A stretch of DNA of 64,000 nt from Prosopocoilus inquinatus (taxonomy: Eukaryota > Arthropoda > Insecta > Coleoptera > Lucanidae): assembly GCA_036172665.1 (NCBI GenBank), contig CM069872.1, forward strand, positions 45,494,101-45,558,100, read 5' to 3'. This document shows positions 25,951 through 36,842 of this stretch, piece after piece. Both the position numbers and the translations under genes were made by a program. Position 1 is the first letter of the stretch. Every line of letters begins with the position of its first letter. The notes under the pieces are model-generated. The model saw nothing but the letters and a program-made list of their open reading frames with translations, was not told the origin of the DNA and ran no database searches.

Positions 25951-26570
25951 CTTATTCTCTTCTTTCTTCCTCTTAACTTATTCCTTATTTTACTTTTACT
26001 TTCTTTTTTCCTTGCTCTCCACGCTTTTTCTTCTTTCTTTTAGAATAATTATTGTTTCTGTGCTATTTCTTTTCTTTTTGCTTTAGTTTTAGGTACGCCA
26101 GGTAGAGCAGTTTGCTCCTCATGAATTCACTGACGGTGGATCTTTTGATTTGATTTCGCATACGCATGTGATATGTTTTATAACTTCAATTTCTTAGTCA
26201 AAAGAAGAGCATTAGATAGTGTATGGCAGGTTTTTCAAGTTGGTATAATAAAAACACTTATTCTCTTCCTTCTTCCTTTTAACTTATTCCTTATTTTACT
26301 TTTACTTTCTTTTTTCCTTGCTCTCCATGCTTTTTCTTCTTTCTTTTAGAATAATTATTGTTCTGTGCTATTTCTTTCTTTTTCTTTTTTTGTTTTAGTT
26401 TTAGGTACACCAGGGAGAACAGTTTGCTTCTCATGAATTCACTGATGCTGAATCTTTTGGTTTGACTTGGCATACGCATGTGATATGTTTTATAACTTCA
26501 ATTTCTTAGTCAAAAGAAGAGCATTAGATAGTGTATGGCAAGTTTTTCAAGTTTGTATAATAAAAACACT
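25951..26570. repeat. Direct tandem duplication, period about 306
   Basis: The block from cttattctcttctttcttcc through gtatggcaggtttttcaagt to ataataaaaacac (25951-26256) repeats at 26257-26570 with few changes. It includes a shared ggtac(g/a)ccagg, a gcatacgcatgtgatatgtt block and CT-rich runs. It abuts the dead retrotransposon and may be a duplicated 3' end of it. The poly-Lys minus-strand frame (26291-26479) is an artefact of the CT-rich tract. Confidence 0.85.
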
Positions 26571-27861
26571 GTAGTTATTCAAAATAATTAATTCTAATAT
26601 TAGGTAAATTATTGGTTTGACTGTTTCAACGGAAGAGTATCAGAAAGTGATAGTAGCAGCGGGGCAACGGAATTTGGATTGTCTTTAACAACAAAGGAAA
26701 CTATTTTGAATAAAATGCCAAAGCACAATGACAACAATGATAGTTAAAGGGAAGACTTTTCATGGAGTTGTTCTATGTTTTATGCCTTACTAGAAGGGTG
26801 GGTATACTATACTGTATTCCTCTGTAAAATAATTCTTGTGTAAGAATTGTATAAAGGATGGCCTGCACTCATTAATACTTTCATTTTGTCATTTAACGTG
26901 GTCATTCTTTTTTATTGGGAATTCTGCTTCGCGACACTGCTCTATCCATTTTAGAGCTAACCATGGGTACTGTGCAGTGTCCGTCCAAGATGATGACAGT
27001 TCTTCCATGAAGAGTTCGGTATACGTTGGCTAATTTGACGTTACTTTTCCCGACTAAATTGTGTCTGAAAGTGGGTGATTACTCCAACTAGGGCAAGCAC
27101 TATTCGTATTTTTACATGATAAACAATATAACTCCGTTTTTTCTAACTCTACAAACGGATGTACGTGAGGAACCACCGAAAAAGTGTTCCGTGGAATCCA
27201 AAAATGTAATTTTTTTATCTGTGTAGGTATATCCACAGTTACCTGTCGTTGTATTGCATTCTTGTGTAATAATTTTAACTTATCAATTGATTTCCAACGA
27301 TCTCTGGTAACAATGTTTTACTTTAAACAATTATAAAATCTTATGTAACTATAGTTTTTAAAAGAATAAAAAAATTGTTTCGAATTATTCTATTAATTTA
27401 GTAACTACTATGTTTACTTTTTTTACAAGTGGGAAAAAGTTAAAGATTTGAAATCACTTCAATATGAAGGAATGATACATATTTACATGTCTGAATGATA
27501 CATATTGAACGCAATTCCAAAACTAATTTATTTCTCAATTGTCGAATGCATGTGTCTGAAGTAGGATTGATTGTTAATTATTGGGTTTTCAATCGTTGCC
27601 TTAACGCTAACTGTGTCTCGCATAAATATTCTTTAGACAAAGGCGGGACGAAATGTTTTACTTAACGCTGAAATCCTCCGAAGCCATAAAATTTTCCGCA
27701 GTGCAAGGAAAATTTATTGCGCAGTAAAATAGCTTGCATAAAATTCACAGCTTCAGGACGTAAACCGAGCACATTACCTTGGCTATTTACGCTGAAACTG
27801 GTACTGAACTAATGTGGGCTGACAAAATAAGGAATAAAAAAGAAAGCATAGCTAAACTCAC

Positions 27862-28068
27862 GTAGGAAGTAATTAGTAACTGTCCGCATCCTTTTGTGTG
27901 CAAGGACAATCCAGATGACTATCAGGTTTCCTCCTGTCGCAACAATGACCATTCCTGCGTACAAAATACTCCACAGTACTTGCCTCCAAACTGGTAAGAT
28001 GAAAGATTGCGTTTCTAGAAAAAGGTAGAAATGATTGGGTATTATTAGAACTGCAGTTGAAGTTTCAA
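27862..28068 (-). CDS. TkR99D: TkR99D exon 2: distal N-terminus and TM1
   Basis: 207 bases, residues 38-106 plus one base of Leu107. The segment runs from ectodomain into [20 protein letters not shown] (66-84) and Asn85, i.e. TM1 with the GN motif, then the first cytoplasmic loop with [10 protein letters not shown], which is nearly invariant in tachykinin receptors. The acceptor is tttttttccag and the donor CTAC|gtgagt. A second strong acceptor (tacctttttctag) ends at 28015; using it would start the exon at 28014, delete 18 codons and stay in frame. The intron before this exon is only 75 bases. Confidence 0.92.
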
Positions 28069-28143
28069 CTGGAAAAAAATTATTCATCGAATTGAAATAG
28101 TTTTAGCCAAGTTTACCTATGTATAAATTATTGTTTTACTTAC
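28069..28143 (-). other. Intron 1 of the coding region (75 bases)
   Basis: Donor gtaagt (28143-28138), acceptor tttttttccag ending at 28069. Minimal length for an insect intron; a second usable acceptor lies 54 bases further into exon 2. Confidence 0.88.
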
Positions 28144-28349
28144 CATCGTGAGGAGGCGTAGCATTTGTGCTATTGATTTCATAATAATTCGCGTAATCAT
28201 AGTTGTAGTCGTACGGTGAACTGAATTGTGCCGGGCTTAGGGTTACATTCATCATGATTAAGTATAGTAAGGACGTGTTGTAAGTGACATTGTTTCATTA
28301 AGTTGTCGACGTTTTTCTTTATGCAGTCATCTTGCGGTCAATGATCATT
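28144..28349 (-). CDS. TkR99D: TkR99D exon 1: 5'UTR end and extracellular N-terminus
   Basis: The coding part is 28255-28144, 112 bases, 37 codons plus one base. Two ATGs are adjacent; the first (28255) is taken as start because an in-frame TGA lies shortly upstream. The peptide is rich in Tyr and Asp with N-glycosylation sequons at Asn3, Asn28 and Asn31, as expected of the extracellular tail of a peptide GPCR; no signal peptide is visible, which is normal for this class. The donor is GATG|gtaagt. A pyrimidine-rich acceptor ttatttgcag ends at 28350, so 28349-28256 is probably 5'UTR and transcription starts in a non-coding exon further right. The N-terminus is poorly conserved in the family, so the assignment rests on phase, the upstream stop and splice sites. 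Confidence 0.82.
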
Positions 28350-31300
28350 CTGCAAATAAAAGATGTATAAATACAAAATATTTCAGATTAAAATTAAACT
28401 TAAGAATTATTTCGCTGTGATTCAGGCCTCCCTAAGAGGAAAATTTTCCAATACCAAAAGAATTTAAATATTCCAAAATAATAAAAGCACCCTCTCGATT
28501 CTTCTGTTATATTATATTGAAAATCTTATATACATTAACAGGATCTGAATTCCAAATTTATATTGAAATATTTTTTGATCGCCCCAAAATTTATATTCGT
28601 CGATGTGCACATACACACGTTGAAAACGAGAGTGGCCTTAATATATTACACGCCATGTATATGAAATCACCGAATGTAATTTGATGTCGTCGCGGCCATG
28701 CGCTAATACTGAAGCACTCTTGAATATTTCATTCGGAATCGTTCCTGTACTGCGTTGCAACTGCTCCAAAATATGCATGACATACGAGGGTTTTAATAAG
28801 GACGAGAGCTCGTAATTTCTACAACAAAGGTAAGCGAATGCTGTGAATGTTGCTTTCTGAATAACAGTCGGGTGATTTTCTGAAATTAGGGTGCGTTTTA
28901 ATGAAAGTGCACTCACCCCTCATAGAAATTGATGTTGGAAAATCTGTATCACTGGTAAAATACATATTTTAGATTAATGGAACGACATGTGTGGCTTTTA
29001 GAAAAGAGAATTGTGATCAGGTAGTCCTAGTTAGTTAATTACGTTTATAGTATGCTACTGATGTGAAAAAACTCAGTAAACTAAAAAGTCCATTTGAAAA
29101 ATTTGATCAGTCAGCAGTTCTTTTGTGGACAGTGTAAACGCAACTACAAAGGTCAAACTCCAGACATAAATCTCTAAATTTCTTTTCTCAAAAATGACTT
29201 TCATAATAAACGTAATACTGGGCTGCTGTGCTTTAGCTGACCTTTTCAAAACAAACCAAATGCAGTTGAAAATGTTAACGCAATTATTTCAAACGAGCGG
29301 AACTTAAACGTGGACACATAAGCAATAATTGTAATTAACTCTTGCGCACAAACGCATTCTACGTCGAGTTGGGATACATCCTGGACGGTTTACGGCTATA
29401 TGCTCTTTCATGTGATCTGGCGCAGAGAAATCGTATTCAAACCTCTGTTAACTTTGTAGGTTTGTAGTTGATTGATCAAGCACTAGATCCTTTAACAGAG
29501 ATCTAGCTACGCAGCTGCAAAAAAAAAACAACCCCTTTGACTCCCTGACCAAAGCATAGAATGACGATATTTCCACTTCATCGCAAACTAGGGTTTATTC
29601 TTCAACGGATGGTAACTTCAACCCACAATTATTGATTAGTATATTACGTTGTGTCCACTGCGGAATTCACTAATTACTTTGAGGAAAACAGAAGTATTAT
29701 TTATAGGTGAATATATTTTGGTCAAACGACTGAGCTAGTAGGAAGAATTTTCTTTCTATGAACGACATTCATTAGGACGAGGTTACATCATTGACTTGAT
29801 TTTTTTTTCCAAAATAAAAAACCAACTGAAAGTGATGGCCATTATAATGGTACTTGTACTTCAGAAATTGCAGAGGAAGTACAAAAGTCTTTTAAAAGTA
29901 CCAAGCAAGTTTTTTTTTTGAAAAATAGACCCATAAACAATTCTTTGCATTTATATCGACTTGGTTAAGACCAATCCGATTACTTTTTAGGATTGGATTT
30001 TTTAATTTAAGCCCGTTTATTTGTTTATATTGACACGTTTTAATCTGACTAAAATGTTTTAATCTGACTAAAATGTTTTAATCGGCTTACTTGTTTCGTA
30101 TAAACGTAGTAGTAAGTTATCTGTTCCAAAATATTGAGAAGTCACCACTTAAAATGAGCACCCTGTACGTTTCTAGTAGATCTCACGGGGTAGTTTTAAA
30201 GAATACATATTCCTACATTGCTGAAGCGAATTGGGGTACGCCACAGGATTCTTTCTATACTTTGCACAAATTTATTATTCATTAATTTATTATTCATTTA
30301 TGCAGTCCTAATTATAACAAAAAATATCACTCTTGTCTCGTATCCCTTTATACTATTATGTGAACGAATCTTTATGGCGCGTATTCTCGATTTTAAATTT
30401 TTTGGTGTTCCAATTAACATGAAGCTAACCAGGTAGAAGAGAAAAGGAGAAAAAGAAAAGAAGAGAAAAAGAGAAGAAAGGAATAAGAGAAGATCTTGAA
30501 TTGAAATGTAGTATACGTTCATTTCAAATAAAAAAAACACCGTGATTTCTAAAATGTTATATTTTGGTCTTGTACTCTCTGATATTTCGTAAGGGTTGCT
30601 TACATGAAGTAGTAGGATATTATACTCCAGCATTTCTACCGTTCAGAAGAATATTTGGTTCATGGGAGGTACGCGGTAGCAGAGCATCTGTTAAAAACAT
30701 TTTGTTTATACAGGCTGTCCTACAGAAAACGCCCCAAGCCATAACTCCTTCATTTATAGACTAATTTTCAAAAATAAAGACGCAATTGAAATAAGACTAA
30801 AAACACTATGCAATGTGGTCAATTAATTATTATTTTTGAATTACCTACATAGTCAAACGACTGTCAACTTTATTTTTTTCTTAAATAGCTCTGTATTTTT
30901 TTTATTGTGTCTGGTAGATAAATTCTAAATTCAATGTTGTGCAACACTTTAAGTTTTGCCCAACAATGTGGCAGCTCAGTTTATGTCTTACATCTAGATG
31001 TTTGCCGGTGGTCAACTAAATCGTTACGACTCAGAAAGACCCATAATTCTTAGGGCAATTAAATTGGGGAAACCTAGACCAGTTACAATTGCAACGATGG
31101 TTCTTGTTTCCATTGGAGGTCATTAAGGTTGAGATTAGTATGGGAAAGTAACGATTTTAAGGCAACCACTGTATCTTTTTGTAATTGTTATAGATCTGCT
31201 AGTTAGATTAAAACTGTTTTAACTAGTTCAGCCAACTCAAATATTAAAGTAAAAACATTTTGTCTTCTTTATCTTCCTTGTAATAACCCAAATTTTAATT

Positions 31301-33660
31301 CTGGTATTCCTATGTTTTGATTCAATAATTACCCTCCTTTCCTGTGTCGTGATTCAATATTTTCTGAATGCTTCAGTTTCTCTCCTCTTATTCGGTTGCT
31401 TTTCTACATCTTTTATTTCTCTGTCCAGCAAAATCAACAGAGTCGTAAAAACTTCCGTAGGAATATCCCTCCAGTATAAGTTGCGCTGATGCTGGAGTGT
31501 TGAGCGGAGCGTCGCCAATTTCCGCGATTCGAATTTCAATCGCGTGAATGGTTAGGAGAATTTTTATAACTTTTCGTTGGAACCCCTGGTGTAAATTCGC
31601 TGTTTCTTTTCTCTGGTGAATTTCATTTATCATTTGTGACCTTATTTATTAAGAATATAGTTTTTAGAGTTTTTCAATTTTGATTGTGTTGAATATACGA
31701 GTTTAGTGGAAGAAGAAAATGAAAAACCGATACAAGTCAAATATTTTGACAATAGAATAGATCTCATTTCATTTCGAGCCGAATATGAAGCTTTAATAAA
31801 CTTTATCGTTCTTTCGTGCAGTTCGCGTCGAAGAACGTCAAAAGTTACTTTAGCCCTCGACAACTCCGACTCCTTGACAGTTTCGTTTTGCTTCCGGCTG
31901 AAACGTAACACTAGACATAAGATATCGGGAAATCTAGCGGACGTGAGGGCCGTGAAAAATGAAACAATTTGGTCTTGCTCTGCTGCCATAAATTCTTACG
32001 GGGCTTTGCCAGATCGAAATTAATTTGCACTGGGGCGAAACTCTTGCTCGGAATTTATTTTGCTGGGGTCGTACGTTAAATTGGCAAGCATTAGTTTAAT
32101 GTGCGAGCGTTGAAAGTACTCGTTTGCAAACAAGTTTACGTTCTAGTTCCGTTTATTTTAGACACGGAAGCACCCAAGACATGTAGTTCGGAGTCGAAGC
32201 CAACGAACAACTTTCCGCTAGGCAAATATTTACATTTTAACTAAAGTAAACAAAATCAAATATCGCTTTTTTAATTCGTGGAAACTTTATAAAACTTCTC
32301 TTGATTAGAGAGATCTATTTCTTTTTCATTAAAACAGGTCTTTTTTCATGGTAAAAAAATAAAAATAATACAAGAAGAGGCATCTTAGCTTGAAGAACGT
32401 TAACTGATTCTATTTGATATACAAGCAAGTGCTTATATTTCGAATCCACGACAACTTTAAAAGTTGCTGCAATAAAGCTATAAAAGCCCTGGCGGAAGCT
32501 CTCGTTCTAGCGGTCAGTCCTCTACTTTGTTCTTGATGTTTCTTTTACGAAAGCATTACAGGAGATTGCACTATTAAAGATTAAACAGGATAAACCTTAG
32601 AAAATTTATGGAATTTGCGTGCAACTACAAAATAAATCCCCCGTATCTTCTGTTTGATGCTGGTTTCCGTTTTTATTTCTTGCACTACGTCTGCAAATCG
32701 TTACAGTAAAACTTTATCCAACAAATTGCACGAAAGTACAAAACAAAGAAATTAAATAAATAATATAAATTCAATTCTGCCAATTTGCACTTATATTTTT
32801 TCAATTGAATTTGAAAATCGTAGGTCACACACTTGCTTGTAAACTATTTCGAAGCGAAGTTTAAAATTTTCGTTCAGCAACAACATAAAGTTTAATCACA
32901 GTCGCGCCAGAGTTCCTAACATTAACACGTTTGTACTTTCAACTTTGTTACACTAATCCGTTTACATTTTCGGTTCGCTCCCCGTCGTTTCGCTCTTTGA
33001 ACTCCTCTAGAAGGCATCGCATTCACTTCCTGCAAGGGCCTTATCTAATTCACCGTAATAGATCTTGACGCAATTCCATTTTGAACTCTGAAAATATTGC
33101 CATGCCTTACTCGTATGTTGTTAATAACAAACAATGCAAAAAAAAATTGCCAACGAACTAATAAGATAAGATGTAGCGAAGGCTTATTTGAAACTGCGCA
33201 TTTTGATGGCATTAAATTATACATAAGTTCTTTCAGCAATCAAAAGCACAATCATGCATACAACATAAAACTTTCAGGCCAACGAATAATAGGAGGGCTC
33301 TTCAACTTTATAACGATAAGTTATGGCCGTTTTATGAGCACATTAGGTTTCATATTAATACGGAAAGTTATCTCTTCTTTTTACAACCGAAATCTGATTT
33401 GCATTAATTGCAGGGTCTAATGATTTGCATTTGATATTCAGGAATCAATTATTCCATGGAAAATACTTTTCGGTTTATAGGAGAAGCGTACTCTCAATCT
33501 TTTTTGTTTTTTAATAATTAAAACATCTGCATATGATGGTATTTTGTTAATATTATAATGTTTTTAATATAACTGATTTTTCTTTGCGTCACTACATGAC
33601 GTGAGTTAGGTTAAGTGAAAAAGATATGAAGAGCTGCTCTTTTCCAATTACGGAACGTCT
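28350..33660. other. Upstream region or 5' intron, no gene recognised
   Basis: Sequence upstream of the exon-1 acceptor. Open frames at 30298-30633, 31388-31989 and 31706-32023 overlap on both strands and show no domain. A tatacaggctgtcctacag sequence at 30707 looks like the start of a small insect DNA element, with no clear partner end. A non-coding first exon of the receptor could lie here or beyond but leaves no sequence mark I can see. Confidence 0.5.
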
Positions 33661-33670
33661 CCGAATCTAT

Positions 33671-33942
33671 TGTTACAGTTTTGGGTTTGGGGCGTTCAGA
33701 TACGTCGCCGGCCCCTTGTGAGAAGGGTTATCGGGAAAGCTGCGGAGAATTCCCGTGCGTACGCAAAGACTTTGAACTTTTCTGCGCGTACCTGGAGGCG
33801 AGCGCATTCACTATAAAAGCGAGTATTTGGCGTTGCCGAACCAGTTCTTATTTAATGAGGAAGAATATGAATATCACGGAGCTATAAACGGTGATGAAAG
33901 ATTAGTCGACGAGTATTATTTACGAACCCCGAAGTCGTAACA
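33671..33942 (+). mobile_element. Solo LTR of a Gypsy-type retrotransposon
   Basis: 272 bases, begins TGTTACAG and ends GTCGTAACA, giving inverted TGTTAC/GTAACA ends. It is flanked by the direct repeat CTAT at 33667-33670 and 33943-33946, the target-site size usual for Ty3/Gypsy integrases. A TATA-like box (ctataaaag, about 33811) sits mid-element as expected for an LTR promoter. No internal region or second LTR is present, so it is a recombination remnant. The 3' part matches the segment ending near 15.79 kb. Confidence 0.72.
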
Positions 33943-34560
33943 CTATCTTTTCAAATATAAAAAACATCGAATCGCAGTCAAGTTTATATAAAAATGAAGA
34001 TGATGACGACAATCCTATTCTTATCAGTTGTCATCTCATCTGGGTTCCTGATAATTCCAAGATTCCGGCATGCGCTCCGGACTAGTCTAGTTCACAGCTT
34101 TCTTGAAAAATAAGACATCTACAGAGGTAGGTCAGAGCCTGAGATTTAAATAAGTTTGCTATTTAGATGGTGAAGTGTACGATCACTGCCTTTTATGTGT
34201 TTAAACGACTCTTTTCAATTTGAAGAGCAAATATTATTTTGATCCCGAATAAACTGAAACAACTTTTTCACAAAGCGCAAGCATAAGCATTGGAACAAAC
34301 TCTTTTTTAGTTGTAAATAAATATGAGATCGAACAAATAAAAGAGACCATTATATGTTCATTTTAGCTTGTCAGTGTGACCTTGGTTGCTTTTGTAGGCT
34401 CACTTTATTAAATAACTCAACTAATGATCACTTATTAAAACTGAAATACACTGACCACTACAAAATTCGATTATACGCATATATCTCCAAACCGTTTTTT
34501 TTCTATCATATCACATGAGTTGTACTTTGCATATTTGAGATGACAACTACCCTTGGCTCG

Positions 34561-35280
34561 TTTTCACGGTGAGAGTTTCTGCGATAATTGCTCTCGTAAG
34601 AGTAAGGGCCAAATTCAGAGACACGATGTTAGGTAAAAAAAAATAGACTTCATAATTACTTTCGTGAGAGTAACTATTAGAGAGTAACTTATTGTTCTCA
34701 GGACAGCAAGTCTCACAAAAACTATCATCATGAAAATGAGTGTTTCTAAACGAAATACGCTAACTCGAGAACTACTCTCAGCTATCTAATCAGACGAGAT
34801 AGTACGAGCCCAAGCAACACGCTTTGGGTTAATTTTCGTGTATTCAACCATATTTTGGTTTTGGTTGGACATTTTTACATTTATTAAACGGTTACGGTCA
34901 ACGTACATGTTTTAAACCGTCTAATAAACGTGTACGTTATATCACTTAGATACAGAAACGTAGTATTTAGTATATGGAACGCGTTTTTTCAACATCTATC
35001 TCGCGGACATTTTATCCTTTATTAAATGTATATGTGTGTTGCTTGGGAGAGTTGTGTCATGAAAGCGTGAAAGCAACTTTCAAGTAATTTACCCGCTGAT
35101 AGTTTCTATGGCAGTTGCCCTCATGACAGCAGTAGTTATTTTCATGAGAGTAACTGTCGCAGAAACTCTCATCGAATCTTTAGACTCGAAAGGAGTGCGA
35201 GTGATACTTATTTCGTGTCTCTGAATTCGACCCTTATTCTCACGAGAGCAACCATCACAGAAACTCTCACCGTGAAACCC
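34561..35280. mobile_element. Non-autonomous DNA element with 68-bp terminal inverted repeats
   Basis: The left end 34561-34628 (tcacggtgagagtttctg, ttgctctcgtaagagtaagg, attcagagacacga) is repeated inverted at 35213-35280 with a few differences. Subterminal copies of ctcatgagagtaact-like words lie inside both ends (about 34660-34690 and 35120-35175). The middle has no coding potential. About 720 bases in all; the target duplication is unclear. Confidence 0.75.
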
Positions 35281-35448
35281 ACGCTTAATATTCCACTAGC
35301 ACGCCGGCAACCAAACTCTATCTTACCGACGTAAGTAAAAACGAATCACATCTATTTAGACAATTATTATTATAATATTAAAATGTTTCAAACTCCTCAA
35401 CAGGGGTAGTTTTGAGTTAGTTACAAGAGCTGCATTGTAAATGATAAA

Positions 35449-35694
35449 AATTGCAAGCTTTCTTTCCAAAACTCACCATTTCCCAAAAGCCAACTTTTCA
35501 GAAACTACAAAAATCTATCCAGGACTTTAGCCAATTATATTTTTGCATTTAATGCCAGTATGTGTTGTATTTATTATATACAGTAAATTTAAGTGAAAAA
35601 AATGTAATTGGTTAAAGCCCTGGACAGATTCTTGCGGTTTTTTTTAAAGCTGGCTTTTGGGAAGTAGTGAGGTTTGGAAAGAAAGTTCGCAATT
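35449..35694. mobile_element. Fold-back element, about 100-bp arms
   Basis: The left arm (attgcaagctttctttccaa, cccaaaagccaactttt, atccaggactttagccaatt) is repeated inverted in 35595-35694 (aattggttaaagccctggac, agctggcttttggg, tttggaaagaaagttcgcaa). The spacer is about 45 bases. No coding capacity. Confidence 0.75.
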
Positions 35695-36224
35695 CATTTT
35701 GGAATGTGATTTTAGTGTAATCATTATTTTTTTTTGTCTTGTGTTGTAGTGCTATCAGTCAAATAGAAATAAAGGTGTTAATTATTCTTAGTGCCCTTAT
35801 ATTTCAACGAACTGTCACCAACAGACTCAACAAGATGCCTATACGGCCTTACAAGCCGTGGGTGGTGAATCAGATGTGTCATCGTCAATACGGATGAATA
35901 GTGAGATGGCCGAATTGTGGTAAGATTGTTACTTGAATTCAAGTTTAATGTTCAACGCCTACAGGTTACAAAAGAAAATCATGAGTGTACAGTCACAAGA
36001 ACATAATATAGCGCATTAAATGAATGTATAAATTAAATTGTGGGAGTTTATAAAACCTCTACATTTTAGCAATCCCCGGTTATGCAATTGCATGTGGTGT
36101 TGTGGTCCAATAAACTAAAAGAAGCTCTAAAATTTTTGATTCCGAAGTTTGAGAAATTCAGTAGGATGTAGACAATACAGGCCGTTTAAAAGGAAATCCT
36201 TTCTTTCTTCACATTAAAACTATC

Positions 36225-36494
36225 AAAAATTTTGTTGTAAATCGTTTTCGATTGCAGTGAAAACCTCGAGCAGCCTCTGTAAAGCTGATTCAGCCCAGTT
36301 TGGGGCTTCGTCAGCAGAAACGTAGCTCGAAATTCCCACTGCAAACCAAAAACGACTTCTTCAATTTATTCGCAAATGCGTGTAATAGTGATGAAACAGA
36401 AACAAAACAGCGACATCCTACGATCGCTTTTTGACCTGACATTGCAGTAGGTCAGGTCAAAAAGCGATCGTAGGATGTCGCTGCTTTAACTGTT
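36225..36494. mobile_element. Ribozyme-bearing element, copy at 36.2 kb
   Basis: 270 bases between two copies of cattaaaactatc (36212-36224 and 36495-36507). The left part is a minus-sense monomer piece with a mutated hammerhead (36267-36329). It then runs into a perfect 33-base inverted repeat (36408-36440 / 36451-36483, loop attgcagtag) whose second arm is the plus-sense end. Same termini as the other copies: aaaattttgt... on the left, ...gatgtcgctg..tt on the right. Confidence 0.78.
36267..36329 (-). ncRNA. Hammerhead ribozyme motif, mutated
   Basis: Minus strand. Core strand CTGACGA, stem II AGCCC/GGGCT, then GAAT instead of GAAA and TTA instead of a GTC cleavage triplet. Losing the A15.1-U16.1 pair while keeping stem I (CGAGC/GCTCG outer helix) suggests an inactive descendant of the intact motif at 44009-44071. 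Confidence 0.55.
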
Positions 36495-36552
36495 CATTAA
36501 AACTATCTTAGAAAAATTTTGTGCAAATCGTTTTTGATTGCAGTGAGAACCT

Positions 36553-36615
36553 GGAGCAGCCTCTGGACAGCTGTTTCAGCCCTGCTTGGGGCTTCTTCAG
36601 CAGAAACGTAGCTCG
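36553..36615 (-). ncRNA. Type-I hammerhead ribozyme motif
   Basis: Minus strand: CTGAAGA, stem II AGCCC/GGGCT with 6-base loop, GAAA, short stem III ACAGCTGT, GTC before the predicted cut between 36566 and 36565, and stem I TTTCTG/CAGAGG. The core is complete; only the outermost stem I pair is lost (G for C at 36553). Same motif as 44009-44071. Confidence 0.75.
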
Positions 36616-36810
36616 ACATTCCCACTGCAGACCAAAAACGACTTGCCCAATTTATTCGCAAATGCGATGTAAGAATTATGAACATATAAAATAGCGACAT
36701 CTTACTATCGCTTTTTGACCTAACATTGCAGTAGGATAGACAAATTGAAGCGGGATTTGCTCCTAATGAGTCCCCCATGCAAGGCGGCCATGCTTGCTGT
36801 CAAAGCAAAA

Positions 36811-36842
36811 CAGGGCTGAAACAGCTGTCCAGAGGCTGCTCG
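36811..36842 (+). ncRNA. Truncated hammerhead motif (3' half)
   Basis: Plus strand: retains GGGCT of stem II, GAAA, ACAGCTGTC and the 3' strand of stem I, but lacks CTGANGA because the inverted junction cuts it. It cannot self-cleave alone. Confidence 0.7.

Larger units (their letters stand above)
23609..27861 (-). other. Intron 2 of the tachykinin receptor (4.3 kb)
   Basis: Donor gtgagt after exon 2, acceptor ctctgttacag before exon 3. It contains the dead non-LTR retrotransposon (25.02-25.93 kb) and a two-copy duplication (25.95-26.57 kb). The stretches 23.7-25.0 and 26.6-27.8 kb have no recognisable content. Confidence 0.88.
3532..28255 (-). other. TkR99D: Tachykinin receptor gene (TkR99D ortholog), six coding exons, 3' end missing
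   Basis: Spliced minus-strand gene: 28255-28144, 28068-27862, 23608-23434, 23246-23040, 16135-15985, 3728-3532. The six pieces join in phase into 349 complete codons plus two bases of an Arg codon. The product is a rhodopsin-like GPCR of the plasma membrane that binds tachykinin-related neuropeptides and, by family knowledge, couples mainly to Gq/calcium and also cAMP. Visible hallmarks: GGN in TM1 (83-85), LSVAD in TM2 (Asp113), TM3 Cys140 paired with loop-2 Cys217, DRY 164-166, CWLP 299-302, NPMIY 340-344. Stretches such as [32 protein letters not shown] and YLAIYWLAMSNSMYNP resemble Drosophila TkR99D more than TkR86C as I recall both. The C-terminal exon (expected to continue FR.GF...RWC) was not found in 1-3531. 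The gene spans at least 25 kb. Confidence 0.93.

Noticed and set aside
25654..26043. 129-codon plus-strand frame as a host gene
   Set aside because: Its start is the C-terminal part of a dead reverse transcriptase and its end is CT-rich duplicated DNA.
26291..26479. Lys-rich minus-strand frame
   Set aside because: Translation of a CT-rich tract, repeated with the tandem duplication.
31642..32023. Overlapping 115- and 105-codon frames on opposite strands
   Set aside because: Open on both strands, no conserved motif; likely chance in locally GC-richer DNA.
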